Below, one piece after another: positions 12,701 to 20,498 of a stretch of 64,000 nucleotides of DNA. The first letter of the stretch is position 1. Each line of letters begins with the position of its first letter. The DNA is from Microbotryum silenes-acaulis (Eukaryota > Basidiomycota > Microbotryomycetes > Microbotryales > Microbotryaceae), in the NCBI GenBank assembly GCA_003665825.1, contig QPFY01000011.1, positions 744,001-808,000 on the forward strand. Reading direction: 5' to 3'. The position numbers were made by a program, and so were the translations under genes. The notes beneath the pieces were generated by a model. It made no database searches, was not told where the DNA came from, and saw only the letters and a list, made by a program, of their open reading frames with translations.

Positions 12701-13752
12701 ATGATGTCAAAGGGACTCAGCACCCGACGAGACTCAATGTCCTGCAGTCGAGATACCAGCATCATCTCGAGGGCGTTGCGCTCCCGAAACAGACGCCGAG
12801 ACAGCTCGAGAGCTTGGACCCGAGACTCCGAGAGTACGCGCTGAAGGTCCGCGACCGGATCCCCAGACGGTGCTTGCTCAAGGAGAGGAGTGACGAACTC
12901 CTTAAACTCGGCGTGTTTGAAGGTCGACGAGTTGATGCGGGTCAGAAAATGAGCCGCCTGGGGAAGGCAGAGCTCCGCTTCGACCTCGGCACCACTTGCG
13001 CGCAGCCTAAATGTGACCGTAACCGGTCGATGATCCGACATGGATCGAGAGATATTGTACAGAGTGGAAGCAGAAACGATCCGTCGCTCGTGTCGCCGCT
13101 GCACCAGAACAAAGTCGATGCGCGCGCGCGAAATGAGCCGGCCGTCCTTGCTGAGATGCGGGCGCGTGGTCGCCGGCGACAGTGGGTGCATGAGCCGAAT
13201 GGCATCCGTGTACGCCCCGTCGAGCCGAGACATAAGCGCGGGCCAGTGGTGGGTGTTCGGGCGGTCCACCTGTCGCACTCGATCCACCGCGGGGATAGGG
13301 CAGTCGTTGAGATCGCCCGCGATGACCCGAATGTGAGAGGAGACGGTCGCCCGAAAGTGAAGGGAGGTGAAGAAGAGGAGGCGCTCGGCGGGTTGAACCG
13401 GAGCGTAGATATTGTTGAGTTCGACGACGTCCGTCGAACCCCGCACATCGAAGGTGGTCACGAGTAAGCGCCCGCCAAGAGACTGACGCGTGCGACGATG
13501 ACCACCGAGAAGAGGAGAAGAGCTTGGAATCAAAGTGAGGCAGTGTTGAGAAAAGTAGGCCTCGCCCTGGTGGGACTGGGCGTACTCGTGGCGTATGTGA
13601 GATTGTCGTGATTTAGGAACATTGTGTTCCTGGAGAAGGATAGCAGAAGGGGGAGGTGTGAGCGAAGTGAAATACGAAAGAAGCAGACGACGTCGTTCAG
13701 GGGTATTGAAGCCCCTGTTGACGTTCCAGGTCATGATGATGAACTCAATCAT
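9712..13752 (-). CDS. LINE-2 ORF2: APE endonuclease / reverse transcriptase
   Basis: 1346 aa, uninterrupted. The endonuclease fills the first ~250 residues: MTWNVNRG, LQEHN (catalytic Glu), NIYAPV, IAGDLND (Asp/Asn), ARIDFVLV and SDHRPV (catalytic His). The reverse transcriptase follows, with RSPGPSGVPYEMY, SLDQSSAYDMVEHDW, GLGQGDPLSSSVW and catalytic FADD. Near the C-terminus is a C-x4-C-x10-H-x4-C zinc-like motif after a Trp- and Arg-rich stretch. I see no RNase H. The start ATG overlaps the ORF1 stop (TAATG). The enzyme nicks target DNA and primes cDNA synthesis on it. Compared with LINE-1 the motifs align well but the intervening sequence is strongly diverged. A fungal L1/Tad-like clade is likely; the exact clade is unassigned. 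Confidence 0.95.
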   Translation of the reverse strand: MIEFIIMTWNVNRGFNTPERRRLLLSYFTSLTPPPSAILLQEHNVPKSRQSHIRHEYAQSHQGEAYFSQHCLTLIPSSSPLLGGHRRTRQSLGGRLLVTTFDVRGSTDVVELNNIYAPVQPAERLLFFTSLHFRATVSSHIRVIAGDLNDCPIPAVDRVRQVDRPNTHHWPALMSRLDGAYTDAIRLMHPLSPATTRPHLSKDGRLISRARIDFVLVQRRHERRIVSASTLYNISRSMSDHRPVTVTFRLRASGAEVEAELCLPQAAHFLTRINSSTFKHAEFKEFVTPLLEQAPSGDPVADLQRVLSESRVQALELSRRLFRERNALEMMLVSRLQDIESRRVLSPFDIIDWTNTHDALTKLVNERARQSRIRAHVPEIASEERLSRPVHAKLAARSRDVKFQSIRLADGELTTDIERALEHTHSHFQQHYLVEAKDPEQVVTMRDELLGPIRSARPCDDPLSDARFLRRFSNSHVDILAEPISEAEVLAAIRTTHEGRSPGPSGVPYEMYRACPLLWAPLLTRAYNELITRGSLTPQQSQANVRLLFKHNKPGAARCDLKSYRPITLRECDYKIFTKVYVARLNRILPDVLPAGQHGFVKGRRPADAALHLRLLIDEIRGRGAEFPTAALLSLDQSSAYDMVEHDWVFAVFEALGAPESFQRVLRMLYNGETSTARYIVNGFLTETVRLLCGLGQGDPLSSSVWDVVFQPFLDSLSRRNIALTITLPELAPRPQTRCITNLAFADDAVVAVAGPEAIASLEALARDWRLATNGRLNTDKTVVMPLGATLWDRADLSKLSFVAPDESLPWIGLQFAPDGNNRLGFHDLERRVDRVILSVRDRWMTHHTRAFYLNRYGISKVLHSLSADVPPSDVIKAIERKLADFVKGGPRRSDYKQSVVFTARARGGLSVVSIQDVVDSVSVRIWDVLAGGSTAIWSDLARSSIRRALPTFDFATDLWTWRNADAPRELHPRWRAVLSVAERYPAVVDPAKLSVSNFLSLSPLQPGLHDSRAFSEQDKRLAKLFSFERTIADIYARAQYPAAPTVPWTPEKHPQGDGSELSNLWQWKRDQVQAWIQVAGDRLIPPLPPPVPVLARRPPVIRVVGAPGVRPGGPLEHILPRATPVGMPDQKLPLPSGPLCADQWRMLNLDRPYTIARLRRVINHRRFDDTQRPGSLATPKERRLFWVWFHTGPATAREREVHFKLAYHFTSTRKRQFVQRHGDSACCLVQACSLAGVEDDFTHFWHDCPDSSQFLQAARSILCDALGVVSILDLDYTALQIEHGLPRLRARLPTSKKRPIRAFIALALDTLSNRRWDLHRHARAMSSMDKEMAGLKERLELRLAR

Positions 13753-13754
13753 TA
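13750..13754 (-). promoter_or_regulatory. TAATG stop/start overlap between LINE-2 ORF1 and ORF2
   Basis: The minus strand reads TAATG: the TAA ends ORF1 and its last A starts the ORF2 ATG. Overlaps of this kind drive termination-reinitiation in some LINEs (silkworm SART1 uses UAAUG). By inference ORF2 is translated by coupled reinitiation. Confidence 0.75.
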
Positions 13755-15746
13755 CGATCGCGCCTTCGTTGCAGCAGCAGCTCCCTTGATGGACAACATA
13801 GGTCCGAATGTGGGTGAGGGGAGCGGGTCCGCAGCAGTCGATTCGTTCCAGTCCGATGTGCGCGCGACGCTGGTGAGACGCTGGATACGCTCGGACCGGC
13901 GAAGACCCTGGGAACTTCCTTCGTCCACCTCCTGCTTGGGCTCGGACTCGGGATCAAACACTGGACCTGGAGACGGCGAAGGCATCCAACCGGTCACAGA
14001 CGGGGTGCGGTCCAACTCGGTGATCTCATCGTACAGACCGGCATCCTGTTTGCGCTCGCGATCCGACACACGATTCATCCAGTCGTCGGGAAGGCCGTCC
14101 ATATCAAGCTGATGGTGACTGGCCGATCGGGACCGCGTCAGCTCAGGGGTATGCTCAGGAGTCGTCGAAACAATCTCAGGCACAGACCCCGTCTCGGCCG
14201 ACTGCGATTCCCCTTCTTCCGCGTCACTCGTCTCCGTGTGTTCCCCCTGGTTCCCCTCCGCTCCGCGGTCCTGCAGATCCGACAGATCCGAAAGCTCCAG
14301 CGGCGGCACTTCCTGCTGTTGTTCCAGCTGTGCCTCGACTACGCTCATCGCGTCCTCGTCGTCCTCGAGGGCCTGAGCGGGCTCCTCCTGCGCCTCCTCG
14401 GCTACGTCGCCGGCCAGACTTGCGAATGGGTTTGCGGCGACGATGAAACCGCGAGGGGCGGATGCTGTGGGTGTAGAGCTTTGTGAACGAGTAGGGTAGA
14501 CTCGTGGTGAGTTGTTAGTGTCCCTTGTGGGAGATGCGTTCTTCTTTGAACGCTTGGACGCGACAGGAGACATTGGGGGAGAGGGAGAGGCTACATCACC
14601 TCTGCGTTGTTTTTGGGGGGTCGAGGTTTGCTCGATGTTGCTTTGGGGCTCGGCCTGGGGCCTTTGGTTGTTGTTGTTTTTCTGGGAGGCCTGCTGACGC
14701 TGGACCGGCTTTTGAACGCAGTTGTCGGAGTGGCCTACAAAGCCGCATCGGCGGCACGAGGCTTCGGCCTCGTAGTCGTGGCGAAGGGGCGTGAGTGTTG
14801 CGAGTCGTCCCCGAAGGTCGATCCTCGTCGGTAGAACCTGCCGAAGTTGAGCACCGTTGTTCTTGAACAGGTCGTCGTCGTCGAACTGGACGATGGCCGC
14901 GTAGTTTCCTCGAGCGACGAGGTACGAGCCTTGAACGACCGTTAGAGGCTGCTGGAGTTGGAGCAAGTCGCACTTGTGGCCGTCCCCGGTAAGCTTGGCG
15001 ACGACGCCTTGCAGTTTGTTCCAGAGGTCGTCGTTCGTGTATTCGGCCTCAGGACTGATAATGAAACGCAGTTCGACGACGTTTTTGACGAACGCCAAGC
15101 GCTTGCGGACTTGGGCAAAGGAGCGTTTCCACTCGATCTTGGTCGCCGCGTCGTGGACTTGGTCGAGCGCCGCTGCGCTAGCGCAGCGCACCACGAACTT
15201 GAACCGGGTGTTACCGCTTTGGATGATCGATTCCGGTGCGACTCCATGGATGATTGGAGCGTATTTCTGGAGCTCGGGCGGGAGGACAACTCCTGCGGGC
15301 AGGTTAAAACACAACGACGTGTCGGGCGACAGGGTACGGAGCACCTTCGAGTACAAGTCGGACTTCTCGCGTTCGGTGGCCACGCCGGTGTGTTCGAACG
15401 TGACTTCCAGAACGGCACCAGACGTGTCGGTAATTGGTTTCGTTGCATTGAGTGCGCTGAAGCGCAGGGAGGTGGCCCGGTCCTTGCCGAAGCCGAGTGC
15501 GTCTTTGAGCACAAGGATGCGGGTGCCCTGGCGTGTGCCATCTTCGACACTGATCATCTTCAGGATTCTCGCGACATCCTCTTTCCTCTTCTTTTCTTCA
15601 TCACGCTTTTCCTGGTACAGCGCTAGGCCGGGGTTCGCTGGTCCCTCGGCGGCATCGGCTTCCGCCCCCGCGTCACCACGTGGTTGTCCCGTCGCTGCCG
15701 GCTCCGGAGGGCCGCGGCCCGGATCAGGCGGTGCCTGGTCGGACAT
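13752..15746 (-). CDS. LINE-2 ORF1: gag-like nucleic-acid-binding protein
   Basis: 664 aa. The N-terminus is Pro/Gly/Ala-rich, with a charged Lys/Glu stretch near residue 50-65. The middle third looks globular. A zinc-knuckle-like motif C-x2-C-x4-H-x3-C lies near residue 335 (the usual knuckle has x4 in the last gap). After it the chain is low-complexity: Gln/Asn/Ser/Pro-rich, then acidic. ORF1 proteins of two-ORF LINEs bind the element RNA and form the ribonucleoprotein. The stop TAA at 13754-13752 shares one base with the ORF2 ATG. The assignment comes from position, the knuckle and composition, because ORF1 proteins are poorly conserved. Confidence 0.85.
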   Translation of the reverse strand: MSDQAPPDPGRGPPEPAATGQPRGDAGAEADAAEGPANPGLALYQEKRDEEKKRKEDVARILKMISVEDGTRQGTRILVLKDALGFGKDRATSLRFSALNATKPITDTSGAVLEVTFEHTGVATEREKSDLYSKVLRTLSPDTSLCFNLPAGVVLPPELQKYAPIIHGVAPESIIQSGNTRFKFVVRCASAAALDQVHDAATKIEWKRSFAQVRKRLAFVKNVVELRFIISPEAEYTNDDLWNKLQGVVAKLTGDGHKCDLLQLQQPLTVVQGSYLVARGNYAAIVQFDDDDLFKNNGAQLRQVLPTRIDLRGRLATLTPLRHDYEAEASCRRCGFVGHSDNCVQKPVQRQQASQKNNNNQRPQAEPQSNIEQTSTPQKQRRGDVASPSPPMSPVASKRSKKNASPTRDTNNSPRVYPTRSQSSTPTASAPRGFIVAANPFASLAGDVAEEAQEEPAQALEDDEDAMSVVEAQLEQQQEVPPLELSDLSDLQDRGAEGNQGEHTETSDAEEGESQSAETGSVPEIVSTTPEHTPELTRSRSASHHQLDMDGLPDDWMNRVSDRERKQDAGLYDEITELDRTPSVTGWMPSPSPGPVFDPESEPKQEVDEGSSQGLRRSERIQRLTSVARTSDWNESTAADPLPSPTFGPMLSIKGAAAATKARS

Positions 15747-15838
15747 CGGGTCGATAGCTGGTGTAGCAGTTGATGTATTCGATGTATTGACGTTTGCAGA
15801 GGTAGGGTAGTGCGATTGGGATGAAAGATGAAAGATGT

Positions 15839-16010
15839 TTTTTTTTTTTGTAGAACTTGTTCATCATATTGCCCCCAGTTCATGTTCCCCCTATTTGGCC
15901 TACGGAAAAACTAGATGAAAGTCGACGATGATAACACAAACCGCCCGCAAGATGCGAGAAACGGGCCGGTGTCCACCAATCCGATACTTGGGATTCAAGT
16001 GCCCCAGATG
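15839..16010. repeat. Diverged dispersed repeat, copy R2
   Basis: Starts with a T-run at the 5' edge of LINE-2 and ends about 58 bp before the tRNA gene. It matches R1 (8317-8475) in a series of conserved blocks, including CCTACGGAA, ACGATGATAACACAAACC, CCGATAC and ATTCAAGTGCCCC. See R1 for interpretation. Confidence 0.5.
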
Positions 16011-16067
16011 TAAAAATTGTGTTTTGGACTTTATATTGATGTGAGACTACAACCGAGTCTCTGCGCA

Positions 16068-16157
16068 TCTCGTGTAGCTTAGTGGCAGAGCGTCATGCTT
16101 ATGCACTTTTTAAACCAAAGTGACTTGAAGGCCGCGAGTTCGACCCTCGCCACGAGA
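16068..16157 (+). tRNA. tRNA-Ile(UAU), 19-nt intron
   Basis: The 7-bp acceptor stem is perfect (TCTCGTG with CACGAGA). The A-box reads TAGCTTAGTGGCAGAGC and the D stem pairs. The T-arm GCGAG-TTCGACC-CTCGC is perfect. The anticodon TAT is at 16100-16102. The intron (16104-16122) sits one base after the anticodon and carries its own hairpin, CACTTT with AAAGTG. Removing it leaves a 7-nt anticodon loop and a 71-nt tRNA. The body closely resembles yeast tRNA-Ile(UAU), which also has an intron. Two oddities: a T-T mismatch in the anticodon stem, and G instead of A at position 37. Confidence 0.88.
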
Positions 16158-16171
16158 ATTAACAATCTCAA

Positions 16172-16176
16172 TTTTT
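16172..16176 (+). terminator. Pol III terminator of tRNA-Ile
   Basis: A run of five T begins 15 nt after the tRNA 3' end. A second run follows at about 16178-16182. This is the usual Pol III stop signal. Confidence 0.7.
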
Positions 16177-16182
16177 GTTTTT

Positions 16183-18635
16183 CAATTTCGTTCTGGTTTC
16201 AGTCGTTCACCTCCTTTCCCCGAAGGGATGACGCTTTTTTTTTTCACTTACTGTATCACTTGGTTTCGGATCGTGAGGCGCTTCTATTAGTGGGAAGGAG
16301 GCGGAGGAGGACCCCTGTCATTTTTGGTCTATCGGTTGAACACTTGGGGGGCATATCGGAATCCGTGCTTTTGAATGTGCGCAGTAGTGTCCTTTGTCCA
16401 CTTTCGTAGTTGCAAAGTCTTACACGGGCATCGAGTCCGGCTGCAGTCGTTCGTGGCTCGTATTGGCGTCTGGGCTCCCAAAAATGGTGGAACTGACAAA
16501 ACAAATTGTTACAAATTGTTACAGGCACTGAAGGTGGAACCAAGTGCACTTAGTCGTGACTGAAAAGAATACACAATTTTAACGAGTGAAACTGAATGAT
16601 ATACGACGCGAGCCGGCACGAGAGCGCTTCCGAGCGAGCTTGCATGAAGCGAAAGGCCTGAGCGCCGAGTCTTGTCTGGCGCCTGGCCTCCTATTCGACC
16701 CTTCCGCGCGACGCTTAGGATGACTTATACGACGAAGTGAGCGTCTTGCCTAAACTTTCGGCCAACATTAATTCCTTGTTGCTCCCGTATCGACTCGACG
16801 ACGACAACGACGAAGGGCGCTTGGGTGACGTCGCCTCGGGGAGCGATGTAGTCGCCGAGTGGGCGGATCTCCTCCCTGTCGCTACGTCGGCGGGACTTGC
16901 GACGGCGAGGCAACGATGGCTCGACGTGGCTTGGGTGTGGTGGTGAGCTGGGTAGTATTGGAGTCCGGACCTTGGACCAGCGGTATGATCGAAACTGTCC
17001 GGGTTCGACAGTAATAATGCCTATGAGATTCTCAAGGGTCGAAGGGTGGATGTGTCAGCTCGAGCTGAGCGCGTTTGTCGGCGTTCGCCATCTCGGCAAC
17101 GGGTCACGAGCTTTGAGCACGCCAGCTCAGGGCCGCGCCGCCTCCCGAGTCCCGACGCCTTCGGCGCGTCCGTCTACCCCTACCGTCAGAGCTGGGAATA
17201 TAAGACTTACGGCAGAGAGAGACAAGACAGCCACAGTCGCCAATCGCATGGTGTGGGGTAGCGGGCAAGCCCTTACTGACGTGGAGGCTTGCATGGCGAA
17301 CGGGCGGCTCGAGGTCATGCCTACTCGGCGAACCGCGGCGCGTAGATTCCGGGGTGAAGCGGCACAAGTTGTTGCTGCTGCCGAGAACGACGACAGTCTG
17401 GTGTGCCGGTGTTCGCGAGTCACGAAGGAGGTAGACATGGCAAGGTCAAGTGAGGTGCGATTTTCTTCCGGTGAGGTAGGAGATGAAAGGCCTAGGCCTT
17501 GTTGGTTGCGAAGGATGAGGAAGGAGCGAAATAGCGGACGACGGAACGGGTCACGGGACGCGGGAGGACGTGCCCGACCTTGCGGAGCCTTGCGGCCTCC
17601 CTCTGCGCCGTCCGCAACCCCAGCGCGGAGCGGGCGAGTTCCAAAGCTGGCGCATAGAGGCTCTTTCACTCCGCAAAACTTCGGAGTCAACGTGCACACA
17701 CTCGTTGTAAAAAGCGGCTGAATTCGACCTTAACGATGATTGGTTGTCATCATCATCAATTGAAGTAATGCTTGCCTCCGCCCTCCCCTGAACTGCCGGC
17801 AGCGATCCTGATCCTGAGTTGTAATTCTTCGACCTCCGGCCCGCGTCCAGCTGATGACTCGGGAGTCGGCAGGACCGGATCGATGATTGCCAAGGAGCCA
17901 ATTACGTACCTACCCTGTTGGCATCGGGCTTGACTTGAGATCTTTGATTGCTCCACTGGATCATCGACCATCGACCAACCTTGGCTCGAATTGGCATCAG
18001 TGCTGATTGCCTGGCTTTCTGACGTAAGCACCTTTCTCACTGGCAGAACTCTGACTCGGGGTGTAGCTTCCTAAGATTGTTGTTCTTGATTCAGTGTGAG
18101 GCGAAACTAGTCATGATAGTATTGCCTGCACTTCACTCCCTGCGAATACCAGCTTTGCTGAGTTGATAGCCCTTCACACATGAGAATACGGACTCCGAAC
18201 AGGGTGCGCGAAGTGGCTTTGGGGAGCCTAGGCTCAACGTGGTAAAATGATGCCACATATCGGGATTATTGAGCAAAGGCTCAGATATAATTTCGGAGTT
18301 AGATCCGCATGTATCCCGCCGTCCGTCGACAAAAGGCGAGGGACTCTGCCTACGACTGTCGACATGCGATTCGAAGCGTCCCGACTCCGACTCCCCTTGA
18401 ACGCGGAGGTCCGTGCGCGCGCAGCCCGTGAACGGGGCCGAGGCCAAATGTGAAACACATCAACATCGAACGCGCGCGCGGTAGTGGCGGCGCGTGGTGG
18501 AAAGCCGCTCGCCTAGCTCTTCTGCTTCCTCCCACTTTCCTGCCCACCACCACCTACCACCACTTTCACCACCTACCACCACTTCCACCACCGCCACCAC
18601 CTTCACCACCTTCCACAACACCAATCCTCACCAAG
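16183..18635. other. 2.4 kb without a recognisable gene
   Basis: Long open frames exist at 16897-17721 (plus) and 17127-17699 (minus), but they overlap antisense and are Arg/Ser/Pro-rich, as GC-rich non-coding DNA often is. A short direct repeat (ACAAATTGTT, twice) lies near 16500. The last ~120 bp before 18636 are a CCACCA/CCACTT-rich tract that probably forms the leader of the mtSSB gene. Confidence 0.4.
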
Positions 18636-19626
18636 ATGATTGGAGCCCTTCGTCCCTCTGCCACTCGTGTGAGTCGATCTGCCTTGACTCGTCTCGTCAG
18701 CACCCCACCTGGCAGGTGTTCCCCGTTTAGTCCACCACGCAGGCGACGCAGGGCGCCCCTTCCAGGGCGGGAGGTCCCACATGTCAAATGCGAAGCAGAC
18801 CCAGCACCGCGTGCGCGGGCTTCACATATCCTCTCTTCGCATTGACAGTGATTGTAGAACAGAGAACAGAGTAGTGCTGACCACTCCCTGGTGTGGCCCC
18901 GATGGTAGGCCTTCTCGCAATCCGCTGTCTCGGCGCGCGACCTGGCTCGAGTCACCCTCATCGGTCGCCTCGGCGGTGCCCCCGAGAGGAGGCAAACCAA
19001 GAACGGCAAGGACTTTTTGATCTACAAGGTCGCCACCAAAGACGCCATGTTGCCCGCCCCGGAAGGAGGTTAGTCCCGCGCTCGTCTGCTGCAGCCACGC
19101 GTCTTCCGCCTCCTTCGAGGACAATGGGAACCCTCGACGCGTCTCGTTTGCAAAATGCTTGTCGCTGACGACTGCTGTCTCGCCCCCCACCCCTCACCGA
19201 CATGCATCCCCCACAGCTGCTGCTCCTGCACCTACTACGTCGTGGCACACCATTTTTGCCTACGGCCCCGGCGTTGAGCGACTCGAGACGCTCGAGAAGG
19301 GGTCAGTCTTATACGCGTCGTCCGCTGACCAAAGCCGTTCCTCGGACTGACCCACGACTTCACCTACTACCCCTCTTGAATGTAGCGCTCTGGTCCACGT
19401 CGAGGCGCAACTGACGGTTAAGAACTCCACTACACCTGGCGGAGAGTACAAGACCGACTACTTTGCCAAGCACGGTGAGTCACCCCGTGGCCTCTCGTGG
19501 CATCTTGTCAGGAGCTTGTTGCATCTCGGACCACACACTGATGCTGTTTCATGTCCACCCATCGTGTGCTTGCTTACAACAGAGCGCCTGATGGTCATTA
19601 GGAAGCCTATTCAGACGGCCGCCTAA
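18636..19626 (+). CDS. Mitochondrial single-stranded DNA-binding protein (RIM1/mtSSB type)
   Basis: Five exons (18636-18668, 18909-19068, 19217-19301, 19386-19474, 19583-19626) splice in phase to 136 aa. Residues 1 to about 20 are basic and Ser/Ala-rich without acidic residues, fitting a mitochondrial presequence. The OB-fold follows, with the SSB signature RVTLIGRLGGAPERRQTKNG, then SWHTIFAYGP. The C-terminus is short, like RIM1 and unlike bacterial SSB, so there is no acidic tail. The protein should coat single-stranded mtDNA during replication. An Ala/Pro insertion (AAAPAP) between strands is unusual. There is a CCACC-rich leader just before the ATG. Confidence 0.92.
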
Positions 19627-20498
19627 ATGTGGCTTACTCGACCCACTCGCTCCGATCAGTCGTCCCCGTTTTTCCCGTAGTCGCCCGATCTAGAGAATAC
19701 CCCTCTGGCAGGACTGCGTCTCGCTCCCGTCCTACCAGACCTTCCCACCCCCCTTCTCCGTGTTGACCTTGTTTCGGCCATTGGTTCTTGTCTTATGGTC
19801 TCGTCGCCGTGTCACGTCTTGGTCGCGAGAGGTCGCTTGTCCGGGACGTTGGCGCGCTGCGGAGGTTCTTTCGTGTCGTTTCCAGATCTCCTCTTCGCAC
19901 TTCTCACCACTCCATCATTCTAGTTTACTCGTCCTTGGCTCGCGACAGTATCATCTTTGCCCAAATTGAATGTGTCAATACAAAACTACACTCCTCCACA
20001 TCCGTAGGCCTTTACGCCCGGACGATGACGTAGTCACGGTTTTAGCAGCCAGTATATTGTTGAAATGTCTGAGTGTGATGTGGAAAAATGGGCTTGCTGA
20101 GCGGACCGCGGATCCACCGAGCTTCAACCACCTTTCGGTGTTGCTGACACCATTTTTTTTCGTGCGAGCGACCTCGGACAAGGGGCGCGCCGAGGGCACG
20201 TGCCACTGAAAGCCATCGAGGCCATCACCTCGTCCGGGTGAGTCTTTGCACGGTCGCGTTCGACCTTCGCTCACTGATCGCCGTCGCCCCTTCGCCACGA
20301 GCAGCTCGGCGGAGCCTGCGAGTTGAGGCTAAGTTGCACACACCACGATGTTCACTTCGTTCCGGCAAGGAGCTGATGCGGTCGAACAGTGGGACGGTGA
20401 GTTACAACAATCTAGACTTTGCCTTTGGTGGACGAATGGATCGCGTCGATGCGCGCCGCTCGGTCCGCAGCTCGAGCCCTGTCCGTCACCAGTGACTG
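19627..20498. other. Intergenic, no gene seen
   Basis: Lies between the mtSSB stop and the membrane-protein start. It probably holds the 3' UTR of one and the promoter of the other. An in-frame TGA lies just upstream of the ATG at 20499, which fixes that start as the first in frame. No RNA gene or repeat is seen. Confidence 0.45.

Larger units (their letters stand above)
9712..15838 (-). mobile_element. LINE-2: apparently complete two-ORF non-LTR retrotransposon
   Basis: Minus-strand element with a short 5' leader (15747-15838), ORF1 (15746-13752) and ORF2 (13752-9712). The domain order is nucleic-acid-binding ORF1 protein, then APE endonuclease, reverse transcriptase and a C-terminal Cys/His motif. 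Neither ORF has an internal stop, and all key residues I can check are present. The 3' boundary is not defined: the coordinates stop at the ORF2 stop codon, and some 3' UTR must lie below 9712. The 5' edge is placed where the diverged repeat R2 begins. Confidence 0.85.

Noticed and set aside
17040..17250. Possible small secreted protein on the minus strand beginning MRLATVAVLSLSA, followed by a GTAAGT site
   Set aside because: The start looks like a signal peptide, but the only in-frame continuation needs a 37-nt intron and gives a short Arg-rich tail with no conserved feature. Too weak to annotate.
16897..17721. 274-codon plus-strand open frame
   Set aside because: Arg/Ser/Gly-rich composition, no recognisable domain and an overlapping antisense frame of similar quality. 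It reads like GC-rich non-coding DNA.
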